Source: Siphonodentalium dalli (lineage: Eukaryota > Mollusca > Scaphopoda > Gadilida > Siphonodentaliidae). From it: DNA of 64,000 nucleotides. The stretch is from assembly GCA_032622095.1 (NCBI GenBank), contig CP136069.1:200616690-200680689 (forward strand), written 5' to 3'. The notes under the pieces were generated by a model that saw only the letters and a program-made list of their open reading frames with translations, was not told where the DNA came from and ran no database searches. Numbering within the stretch: the first letter of the stretch is position 1; each line of letters starts with the position of its first letter. The position numbers and the translations under genes are program-made. Positions 44,602-54,299 of this stretch are shown here, piece after piece.

Positions 44602-45645
44602 TATAATACCACTGTTGCTCATATGTAAAATGTAATAATTCCCACTAGCTGGTTTATAGTAGACATTGCTCGAGAATATTCAACTGTGGCTTTTATCCCA
44701 TTAACTCGGAGAATTTACCACCTATATTTGGAAATTTCAGCTGCCATATTTAGAAATAACAAATTAACAGCGCATGTTCGTTAATAACACGCACAATAAG
44801 ATCGAGACTGCACCTCGGCATGTCATTTATAGGTCAGGTTTTGATGCGTCCGAACTTGAACTAAAATTGTCCGAACCTGAACCATATTTGTCCAAACCTG
44901 AACGAAAATTGTGTCTGAACCTGAACAAAATCATCGCGAATGTTGCGAATCCGAACCTGAACATTTTGAAATTTTCAAAGGTCGTTTTTCGGAGTTAGAC
45001 AACAAAAATATCGCCAGTTTTGCATTCCGAAGATGTGTGGTGACCTAATCTATCCACAACAATACATAAATTTGCGGATGCATGAGCCCAGGGCCATAAA
45101 AATACGAAAAAGCAAACATTTCGCCGCCTCGATAAAATTTCGAAAAATTATGACGACTTGACACGCCAAATACAACAATTCACATGCCTGTTATGCAAAA
45201 TGCGTATTACGTATGTGTTGGGCATACAAATTCCTACATAACTGTTTCAAGGTGTATCATCGAAAGATGTCGTTGATTGCTGCTGGGAGACAATATATAC
45301 ACTTACCGTTTATCTGATTTAGTTGGCGCCGCCATCTTGGAATGTCCGAACCTAAACGGGTATCCGACAGTGAAACTATGTGTATGATATATAATTAGTG
45401 CGACACTGATTTTGAATAATATCTGTGTGAAACATGATTTTGGATTATCCCTCTTTGATCAAATTAACAAAACGGCAATGTGCATATACCACTATACTAG
45501 TGGAATACCACTATAATAGTGGAATTCAGGATGTGCCTGACCTGATTACTGTATTTTCACATTCGAAGTATTTTTCCATAGCATCTTCCCTCTGAGCAAT
45601 AGCTCTCAGACGAGGAAAGAGAAGGGGTTGGGTTTATTTGTACTT

Positions 45646-45938
45646 ACCTTTACCCAACAGAACGGCCCTGTGCCAATGCATTCTCTTATATATGCGAGTC
45701 GACCATAGGTCGCCTCGCATATATAAGAGAATGCATTGGCTTAACACATATTAAAAATGATCAAATTGTCAAAGAATGTAGAAAATATTATAAGAAAAAA
45801 TGGTAAAAAGTGTTTAAAAAATGATTTTTTTTAGGCCAATGCATTCTCTTATATATGCGAGGCGACCTATGGTCGACTCGCATATATAAGAGAATGCATT
45901 GGCACAGGGCATAACTGTAACCATCACAATGTGGTCAA
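45646..45938 (-). mobile_element. piggyBac-like MITE with two-hairpin cassette, copy 4, truncated
   Basis: The left end TTACCTTTACCCAACAG has lost two bases. Hairpins are at 45672-45740 and 45835-45903. The right side stops at ATGTGGTCAA, where the pseudogene sequence begins, so the right end is missing. Confidence 0.75.
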
Positions 45939-46750
45939 TGTTTATCGATTCTAACGCCCGGGTGTAGGTGATCTAGGGTGCGAACATGCTCACGTCTTTT
46001 GATTGATGCATCAGTGATGCATACGTTGTCGTGTAGCTTCTGGATTTTAGCTCCAACGATTTCATTATTATGAAAATTCACACCATCATCGCCACTGGAA
46101 GTTAAGGCAGAAGACAAGGAGCGCAATGATGGTTCATTGGGTTCGAATGGTTCATCCGTACCAAATCTGCATTGTCACGATTGTACCTAGAACTGTCTAA
46201 ATCGACATGCTGATCACTGGTTATATATGTCTCAAATCAGTCAAACTTGTCATGGCATGATGTATCTCTGCACATTTATATGCTGTATATCCATTGAAGA
46301 CAAACGGATTCAGTCACCCCCTGGCCCTTGTCATGCCTCATCGACTTTTATTCGATTGCATAAGAAGTTGCTCAAAGACCAGATCATTGGACAATCCACC
46401 CCATAATATATCGCTCCTCCTGATACTATGAAAACCGCATTCATTGAAACACTTGTACAACCAACGATGCTTCACCGGTAACTCAAGCATCATTTGCATG
46501 TACAATCTGCAAATGTTTGCGTAATTCATATTACCCGTAGCAGCAAACAAATTAAACATGTTTTTGGTTGCTATCTGATGTTGATTCCAATCGCCAGCCC
46601 TTTCTGTTCGGATAAATGTCTTTAAAACCTATATATAGTCAAGATACTTAAAACCAAAATTTAGCTGTTAAAGACTTTTCAGCCAAAGAGTCTTATAGTC
46701 GCGCAATGACTGTTCCGCGGATTCGGATACATAAGAAACTGGAGCTGTTT
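45935..46750 (-). pseudogene. Middle part of an uncharacterised multi-copy protein
   Basis: The minus strand reads FIRTERAGDWNQHQIATKNM, NLFAATGNMNYANICRLYMQ, LPVKHRWLY, IRRSDILWGGLSNDLVFEQL and KSR, then a TGA in frame, GMTRARG, a frameshift and VTESVCLQWIYSI. Further on come TSDQHVDLDSSRYNRDNADL and a long frame with SLSSALTSSGDDGVNFHNNE. I remember the motifs FIRAERTGNW, RRSDR-WAGLSTDLVIEQ and GGLTRGRGMTE, in that order, from a large uncharacterised family in cnidarians and molluscs, possibly transposon-borne. At least one stop and several frameshifts make it a pseudogene. Confidence 0.65.
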
Positions 46751-47214
46751 TGCCAAAGCCATTGCCGTAAGGATTGATAATCGTCATTATATCTGTTTTA
46801 CTCAGTTTATCCTGCATCGTGGTTTCGGTGTATCGTCTACTGGGATATGTATTCGGTGTAATAAACTGTGAATATGTTGTTTTTGTTGAGGTACCGACGT
46901 GTTTCCTGTGCTTAAGTTTAACATGGACTATACTGCAAAGTCTATTATTTTCAAAGGACGGGGAATAACTCTATAGCTTAGTTTGAATTCTGTTGCATTT
47001 TGGAAGGGAACCGGGGGAAATGTTTCTATAATTTCAGCTATTTTCCATTACTCTATGGGCACCTTCTGAGACACACACGTTCCAAGTGATGATGGATTAT
47101 AATATTTTAATCATATTTTATGCCATATGTTGTTACTAAAACCGCATATCAAGGCACTATAACAAACTTATCGGTGATTCAAAAATTAAAGCCAAATGGC
47201 GGTTTGCGCTCCAA

Positions 47215-47640
47215 AATACACATAATAATAATCACCTTTTGAATTGTTCTCAGTATCGAAATAGGTCGATACATATCTGAACTACCTTTCTGTGAGTATT
47301 ATGTAACCCAAAAAGACGCAATGAAGTAATGAACAATGCAACCGTGAATACGGTGTTTAGGTCCCAAACACAAACCAGCCATTTGCACGACATGGATCAG
47401 GAAAGAGCGTTCCGTTTACTCTATTCCTGATATGTTAGCAATAAAGAGCGTTTGTCTGACTTCTGGCGAAAAGTTGAAAACTGATGAAAAATGGCTGTGA
47501 CTTTGGCAAGTGTTTTTCACAGCATTTGAAGCTGGTATATCAAAGCTCGTTTATTTATCTACCTATCGTATCCGTCGCTCCAAAGTACGTTGAAAAATAA
47601 ATTGGAGGTTCGAATGATCCATGTCCGTTTAACTGGGCCT
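47215..47640 (-). mobile_element. Dispersed repeat family A, inverted copy
   Basis: Read on the minus strand it begins AGTTAAACGGACATGG and includes AACACTTGCCAAAGTCACAG and GAACGCTCTTTCC, and ends with TATTTTGGAGCGCAAACCGC. It spans the fold-back target region without an insertion. Confidence 0.6.
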
Positions 47641-47695
47641 TTAAAGACTTAAAGCAAACAAGCCACGTACTTGGCGATTTATATATGTGACCCGC

Positions 47696-48145
47696 CATAT
47701 CAAATCCAGTCGTAAGTCGGGATTTATTTTACCCTGTGCCAATGCATTCTCTTATATATGCGAGTCGACCATAGGTCGCCTCGCATATATACGAGAATGC
47801 ATTGGCCTAACAATTTTTTATCATTTAAAAAAAAAAAATGTTTCTTACAATTTTTAGGACATAAAATAAAAAACATCCATTACCCTGCAGGGAGCCCCAT
47901 ACACATATAGAAGCATATAGAAGAGTGTCGTCTGCTCATGTTTGTCTGGGGCTATGTATGGGTGAAATTATAAAATTGTTAAAGAATACAAGAAAAAATT
48001 ATTAAAATTGTAAAAAATTGTTAGGCCAATGCATTCTCTTATATATGCGAGGCGACATATGGTCGACTCGCATATATAAGAGAATGCATTGGCACAGGGT
48101 AAAAAAAATCCCGACTTCCGACTGGATTTGATATGGCGGGTCACA
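47696..48145 (+). mobile_element. Second type of element carrying the two-hairpin cassette, copy 2
   Basis: The ends are TGTGACCCGCCATATCAAAT and its reverse complement; TA lies next to both. Hairpins are at 47738-47806 and 48025-48093, each with one substitution. It matches 17744-18203 throughout, including the inner CCCTGCAGGGAGCCCC block. Confidence 0.75.
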
Positions 48146-48194
48146 TATTACACTGAGATAATTATTTACCGTGTACAACAGTTCGTCATGATCC

Positions 48195-49330
48195 TTGTGA
48201 TTAACAGTTAGTCAAGTATCATCGGCATATAATCGGGCAAACTAATCCAAATGTAAGGTTTCTGCCAAATCATTGATGTATACAAGGAATAGGAAGGGTC
48301 CCATAAATAAAGCCTGGGAATTCCAGCATGAATAAGATACCTTGTCTGTGGTTGCTTGTATAATCTGGTAGCCAGTTGAGAGATTCGCTCACAATTCAAT
48401 ATGATTCTAACTTCGCCAAAATACCCTGGTTCCAAACCCTTTCAAAGGCCTTAGAAATGTCACAGGTATACAGCTCAAGTGCATGTGTATATGTTTACAA
48501 AATGACATGCACACTTACTGGAGGGTATCACCCCCCCCCCTGAATCCTGGATACCAGTTAATTTTGGGGGGTTAATCCTGAATACATGTTAAGAAATAAT
48601 AAGCGATAAATGACATACAAAATTACTGTTTTAATATCAGACAGATACAAGCAGAAGTTACATAGACACATTATGACCCATTATACCTGACATGATATTG
48701 GAGTAGAGTATTATGGGCGTTATGAGGCCGTTATGATACGATTAATGATACTTTATGATGGCATGGTGGTTGAATATGCCCAAGAAGCTATTCTACCCAC
48801 TCATTCATACAGATAACTAGCACAAAATATTATTTTGCGCCATCAAAACCTGCATCCAAGATGTTTTGCTTGAACCCGAATACCAGTTAATTCCGGGGTA
48901 TGATTCCCGCGGACGGCTTCAAAACACCCTGAATCCCGCGTACCGAAAGGGGGGGGGGGGTGATACCCTCATAATGTTACGGTTCAACTAATTGAAATGT
49001 ATAGTGCGGTGCGAAGGTTCATGAAAAACCAGATTAGAGTATGTTATTTAGTTTTTGAAAGTGTCTTTAAAAGTTTTTCAATATTTGTTTTTCAAATATT
49101 TGTCCGAGGCAGCATAGCAGCGATATAGGTCAGTATTATTAGTATCGGCGGGGTCGCCCATCTTGATTATTTGTAAATGTACTACGTTGGCAAGTTTCCA
49201 TGACCTTCGGATAGTCGCGATTGATTTATTAAATACTATCAACAATGGCGAAGTTATTTCACGCGCAGTTTCGTTTAGCATTCTCCGTGTGATTTATCCA
49301 TGTTTGAAGAGCAAATTTCAGATGGCATAC
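48195..49330 (-). pseudogene. LINE reverse transcriptase fragment split by a MITE
   Basis: The minus strand reads LNETAREITSPLLIVFNKSI, RSWKLANVV and GDPADTNN (49281-49100), then degraded sequence to the MITE at 48521-48970. Beyond it come TCDISKAFERVWNQGILAKL (palm motif A), LNW-PDYTSN-RQ, GPFLFLVYINDLAETLHLD and ARLYADDT, with the catalytic YADD near 48225. This order is the RT domain of a Jockey/CR1/RTE-type non-LTR element. Stops (after LESY, LHLD and YADDT) and frameshifts make it dead. Confidence 0.8.
48521..48970 (-). mobile_element. 450-bp MITE family D, copy 2, inside the LINE
   Basis: The ends are GAGGGTATCACCCCC and its reverse complement. It matches 12893-13347 inverted (GATGTTTTGCTTGAACCCGA, CACCCTGAATCCCGCGTACC). 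It interrupts the RT between the fingers region and motif A, so it is younger than the LINE. Confidence 0.75.
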
Positions 49331-49602
49331 CTTCAGTTTGGAATTTAAATCCAATTCAATATACTTTATTTTATAATAAAGAATAAATTATTAATACAAC
49401 AACAGGACCCTACCAAAGCATAGCGTGTAGTGCAGGGCCCTTGTGGTAATATATTATAACAATCATGTCAAGTTTCAAAAGTATTTAGTTGAGCAGGAGT
49501 TTGCTATATTATCTTGTAAATTATTTTCGTATGACTTCTTGTAGTATTTTAATGGGGTAGACCTGACAGGTGTGCATACTTCAAATGTGTTAACAATTAA
49601 CC
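49331..49602. other. Non-coding, no gene seen
   Basis: AT-rich sequence between the LINE fragment and the family E MITE; nothing supported. Confidence 0.4.
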
Positions 49603-50080
49603 AGGTCAGGCACATCCTGCATTCCACTATTATAGTTGTATTCCACTATTATAGTGGTATATGCCCATTACCGTTTTGTTAATTTGATAGAAGAGGGATA
49701 ATCCAAAATCATATTTCACACAAATATTACTCAAAATCAGTGTCGCATGCACTAATTCGATATCATACATATAGTTTGTTCAGGAGAATGATTAATCATG
49801 ACGGCACACCATAACCAACTCAATTAGCATTCAATTAGTTGAATTGTCGTTGTTGTCATTTAGATAGGCATATATTAGTAGTATTATAATATTATTGAAC
49901 AACAAAGCTTCGCAAAAGATCGCACAACGAATTTTGTCGGACGACTGTTCATTCGCTGCGATATTGTTAAGAGTGACATTTGGCTGTGCACTGGTATGCA
50001 CCGTCTTCTATTCCCGCCGCAGATAAAGGAAATATGAATATGTTATAGTTATATACCACTATAATATAGTCCAGGCACAT
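49603..50080 (+). mobile_element. MITE family E, uninterrupted copy
   Basis: It begins AGGTCAGGCACATCCTGCAT and ends at CCACTATAATATAG, with the right terminus degraded. It contains AGTTTGTTCAGGAGAATG, in which the complement of AAACT occurs once. It is the reference for the insertion in the copy at 42037-45544. Confidence 0.7.
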
Positions 50081-50335
50081 TAGGGTTCACTACGGCAAAA
50101 AATCGGGGAAAGCTGATTTTTTCAGGGATCACTAAGAAGATGTTTATGGACAATATGGCAAAAGTCCCCAATAATCCGAGTTGAGCTTTTTGAGATATCA
50201 TGATTTTTCGTAATGGTGCAAATTCTGACGAAATTCCATCAGACCATATGTGAATGCAGCCATATGTAGGCTAATTTACGGACTCACACATACCCGTCCA
50301 TCGTGGAGCAGTTATCGCTAGATATGTGTAATTAA

Positions 50336-50727
50336 CCCTTTACCCAACAAAACGGCCAAAACCGGCCAAATAAAGCTTCAACAGCCTAAAATATCTTCGG
50401 TCTGTCTCAATAGAACCATACAAATATGGATATCATTGGAACCGGCTCCTTGACCACATTGTGATAGTTACAGTTATGCCCTGTGCCAATGCATTCTCTT
50501 ATATATGCGAGTCGACCATAGGTCGCCTCGCATATATAAGAGAATGCATTGGCCTAAAAAAAAACTTTTGTTAACACTTTTTACCCTTTTTTCTTACATT
50601 CTTTAACAATTTTATCATTTGTAATGTGTTAAGCCAATGCATTCTCTTATATATGCGAGGCGACCTATGGTCGACTCGCATATATAAGAGAATGCATTGG
50701 CACAGGGCCGTTCTGTTGGGTAAAGGG
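50336..50727 (+). mobile_element. piggyBac-like MITE with two-hairpin cassette, copy 5
   Basis: Exact TTAA on both sides (50332-50335, 50728-50731), with ends CCCTTTACCCAACA and TGTTGGGTAAAGGG. Hairpins are at 50485-50553 and 50633-50701. This is the cleanest copy in the window. Confidence 0.85.
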
Positions 50728-51194
50728 TTAATGCTAGCGCTTACTAACGGTCAATATTCCATAATTGTGATGACATTTATTGCCGAATAGAGCATATAAA
50801 TCGCATGATGATTCAAAATTTTCTTAATAAAAAAGGGCGAGTAAAGATATTCAGACGACAATGAGCTAAAATATGAACCATTATACTAGAAGTGTGGTTA
50901 ATTCAGAAAAAGAAAGTGACAAGATATATCGAACCATCACCATCCTTAAAGGTATACTCCTCAGATCGACCGAAAGTACGTCGACCGTTTAAAGTCGCCG
51001 TCGCGAAAATTCTCAATATATGTTCATTTATTCATATTTGTATCAAGTTATGCACACTTATTTAAGAAAACAATCCCACGCTGTCTGAAAGATACGAGTG
51101 TTTACGACTGTGTGTGTCTGGATGATAGCCTGATGCCTCACCTCATTATCTATTTTGACGGAAACAGTTATTTGCGAGAAAGCGTGTGACGTAT

Positions 51195-51467
51195 TCAAGG
51201 ACCTTGGGTATTTCCCACTGAATGGCTGACACTGACAGAAACATTTTTGCGATCTGGTTGTTCCTCGTCTGATTCGTCAGCAGAAGACGCTTTAAATTTG
51301 ACAACGGGAGCGTACATGCACGAGCCGGAATTACCAAAAATTACCATGGTGTGAGACCACCAAACGATCCAGACCTTGGATGGCGAAGAGATGAAAATCG
51401 CGTACGAAAATGGTGAGTCACTGAGCAGCTGAGCGTCTCTTGTTAAAAATATCGCGGTCACTGGCAA
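51195..51467. other. Exon-like segment of uncertain strand
   Basis: The minus strand is open for 90 codons with an acidic stretch KASSADESDEEQPDRK. The plus strand reads TFLRSGCSSSDSSAEDALNL, then TTGAYMHEPELPKITMV, one TGA, then DHQTIQTLDGEEMKIAYENG ending at a good donor, AATG|GTGAGT (51414). The local base composition is richer in G+C than its surroundings. One strand is probably coding or recently was; I cannot decide which. Confidence 0.3.
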
Positions 51468-51974
51468 AACATGTGAAAATAAAATTGATGTAAATACTAG
51501 CTAAAACCCCGTTTATACGAGCGGACATGTGTAATAATCATTACGCATACTCAATACATCGAAATATGAAATATAATTCAAGGAAAAGTTGTGTGTCTGC
51601 CGAAATGTTAGTCTAAAAATATACCAGTAGTATTTTTTTTACTAAAAATGTCAATTTTTTGATGTATTGAAATTCTGGACTCGACCACTGCCAGTCCATG
51701 GCTGCTCACGGATTGACATTGAATTCAGCTATTAGTATCAGTACTATGACAATCAGAGACAGTGTTTGCACTGGCTAAAATAATAAATAATAATTTGCCA
51801 AAAATTAGCTAACTCTTGATTTGTGACATTGTCCAAGAAAAAAAAAGTGTTTTGAAAGTTGAATATTCAACAAGATAATTGTTATCTCGACACATCTTGA
51901 TATCCTGACATGCGCATCTCAAGCTCTGAACATATTACTAGTATCTCGCGATATAAAGTGTATGCCGAGGCCGA

Positions 51975-52563
51975 GGTAATCGGATTAACTAACTGACGAC
52001 TCTAGACTATTAGTATTGGGTGTTTTGTATCATTTGAGTTTTTTGTGGAAATAATAATTTATAAAGTGAAATAGGCCTACATGATAAAATAAATTTAATC
52101 ACATCGCATAACAAAATATCAATACGACAATTCATGTCCCCCAAGTGCAACAGCAAACCAACTCCGTTGATTGTGGCTTATAACCTGTTTAAGGAATATC
52201 GTTGAATTTGATATACTTTATCATTTTATGTAGGCTATTAGGCCTATGTCATAGCCTGCTTGTGACATAAATATTCAGATACATGTAGCTGAACCAAATT
52301 ACAAGGGTTTGCTCACTCAAATCCACACACATACAAGAAAAGCATTGTGTGATATCTTTGTCATGTATTGAGTTTGATATCTTTTGTTATCATAATCAGG
52401 TATGTCTCATGTATGTTATTATATATTATGGTTTATTATATATGCATTGTGATTAAATGAAGTTATCATTTAAAATAAAAGTATGTAAATTATTATTTCG
52501 CCAAAACCTCAAATGCCCCAAAACACAATAGTCTAGAGTCGCCAACTAGTTAATCCGATTACC
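51975..52563. mobile_element. 589-bp MITE with ~100-bp inverted ends
   Basis: The left end is GGTAATCGGATTAACTAACT and the right end reversed is GGTAATCGGATTAACTAGTT. Both continue with GACTCTAGACTATT and, further in, CATTTGAG and AAATAATAATTTA. No target duplication is visible. Confidence 0.7.
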
Positions 52564-53421
52564 TATAAGTGGCTATAACGCTAAAGCACATAAGCCGCTT
52601 AGGCCTACACCTTTTAATTAGAGCCGGCCGCTTACACTTTATAGAACGAAAGAACGAAAAGTTGAATAAAATCAACAAATTTGTGAAGTAAGTCACGACA
52701 TTTTAGAAGATGATAAAAATATTTGCTGATCCTCATGCTATTCATTGCAATGGCCAGTTCTTTATTCTAGGGATGTTCTGATAATATCAGCAGACGTTAG
52801 GAATAAATAATACCCCTGAGATTTGTAGGGATGTTCAAAAATAACTTCAACAAATGGATAAACAAGTAACTACTCATCAGCTAGTTTCCAGTTAGCAAAC
52901 GGTTAAATAAAGTGCACCGTCTTGAATATTCCATGGCCATAATTTAAGTAGTCAATTACGTTACAACTTACATGTTGGATGCTAATTCGATACCACGAGA
53001 AGATAAAATTAAAAATTAAAACACCACCTTCCCACCCTAGGCCACCCATATTTTTCAATGCCCGTTTATTACCAGAAACACAGGTACAGATTTTTTGCCC
53101 TAAAGAATAAATGTGAAACCGGCCTCTCTGGCTCACATACATGTTAAGGCTAACCCAACCATTTGTTTTAAATTGCTATGCGAGCTAGCTATGCTATATA
53201 AATACTGTTGGTCAAAAACTCAAAATGGACGAAATGACTTTTTATTCCAAACCAATTGCAGCACATCTCACACCATATCATATGTCATCTTATATACATT
53301 CTTAAATTCAATATTGCAATGATGTTATCTATATAGATATTCTTTTCTGACAGAAAAGTATTTTAAAATGTATGTCGGTTCATATTAAACCAACAATTAA
53401 ATCACCATTTCTTATATTTCA

Positions 53422-53540
53422 GATCAGTTGTTCATGCACTTGTAGCACAGCACAGAATATGAATAGAAGGAATGAAAGAATGATTGAGACCGATTGGATG
53501 TCAGCATGGTTTGAGGATTGCACCACTAGAATATTAACAG
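53422..53540 (+). other. Candidate internal exon, unidentified
   Basis: A pyrimidine-rich acceptor TTTCTTATATTTCAG ends at 53421 and a donor ACAG|GTACATG follows 53540. The open frame between reads ISCSCTCSTAQNMNRRNERM and then IETDWMSAWFEDCTTRILTG. The composition is unlike the AT-rich flanks. I recognise no domain and see no partner exon. Confidence 0.3.
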
Positions 53541-53876
53541 GTACATGTACATCAGAAGAGCGGACATGTGAAACATTTTTTTGTTATAAGTGATGTAGTT
53601 TATATCTACAGCTTAGCTTGTCAAAGGATTTTACTAAATACTCATTGACAAGTAGTTCCCTTAAGATATTTTCATATATTAATTCTTATAATCTAAACAT
53701 TTCCCAGTTCCCATTAATGAATTATTTTTGATTTTGTACTGTTGTATTATCTGTTTTTCTACCTGCTATCTGTTGGTGTATACTGAATACCCTCCAAATG
53801 AATAATAGACAATACTGAAAGGGAAATTTGATTTACTAATCTGGTTAAATAATCTGGTTAAATAATCTGGACTGGA

Positions 53877-53986
53877 ATGTCTGGGACTATACAACATACA
53901 AGGCACCTATTTTTAGAAGCAAATGTCTCAAAAATTACATTTGCTTCTAAAAATAGGTGCCTTGTGTGTTGTATAGTCCCAGACAT
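53877..53986. other. 110-nt near-perfect hairpin
   Basis: The arms are about 48 bp, from ATGTCTGGGACTATACAACA to its complement, with one mismatch (ACATACAAGG and CCTTGTGTGT) and a 13-base loop. No target duplication is evident. It may be a miniature fold-back or a small-RNA-type hairpin. Confidence 0.6.
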
Positions 53987-54149
53987 GTTCAAAGAGCAAT
54001 GCTCGGCATGTTTCGGAGATGACAATATGACATGCTACTGTGTCATATCTGCTAAATATACACAATAGATACCTTAATATGTTCATATACATGTTGTGTC
54101 CTAAGTGCGACGTTGGAATACAGTGGCCATTTGAGCTTCCTGTTTTGCG

Positions 54150-54245
54150 GTCGCTTCGGAGGCCATGTGGTACTGACGTCGGACTTTGAGTCGCAAGGCG
54201 CGCTTGACATCATGGGCCGGGTTCGAATCCCACCCAATCCCCAAA
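54150..54245 (+). mobile_element. tRNA-like SINE head
   Basis: The segment reads GGCCATGTGGTACTGACGTC (A-box region), GGACTTTGAGTCGCAAGGCG (anticodon arm) and GGGTTCGAATCCCACCC (B box), matching a tRNA with a long variable arm. There are too many mismatches for a working tRNA; a SINE head or tRNA pseudogene is likely. Confidence 0.5.
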
Positions 54246-54299
54246 AAAATTGTGCTGTCTCAAAAACACATTTGTATCTAAATAATGTTTGTTGAACTT

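Larger units (their letters stand above)
42375..45372. mobile_element. 3.0-kb TIR transposon with 5-bp duplication AAACT
   Basis: The ends are CACTGTCGGATACCCGTTTA and its exact reverse complement. AAACT flanks both sides (42370-42374, 45373-45377). The inverted ends extend about 530 bp (42375 to about 42905 and about 44835-45372) and include GATGGCGGCGCC and four copies of TTCAGGTTCGGA. The family E copy at 49603-50080 keeps the target once (49773-49777 on the other strand), which proves the boundaries. The 1.9-kb interior holds a nested family C element but no recognisable transposase. A 5-bp duplication with a CACTG end resembles the Transib/RAG-like group; this is a hypothesis only. Confidence 0.85.
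42037..45544 (-). mobile_element. MITE family E, split by a 3.0-kb insertion
   Basis: The outer ends are TCAGGCACATCCTGAATTCC and its reverse complement, followed inward by CCACTATTATAG-type repeats. The left part (42037-42374) and right part (45373-45544) together match the uninterrupted copy at 49603-50080 in inverted orientation. Confidence 0.75.

Noticed and set aside
54150-54245. Functional tRNA gene
   Set aside because: The B box is good, but the acceptor stem does not pair and the variable region is irregular; a SINE head is more likely.
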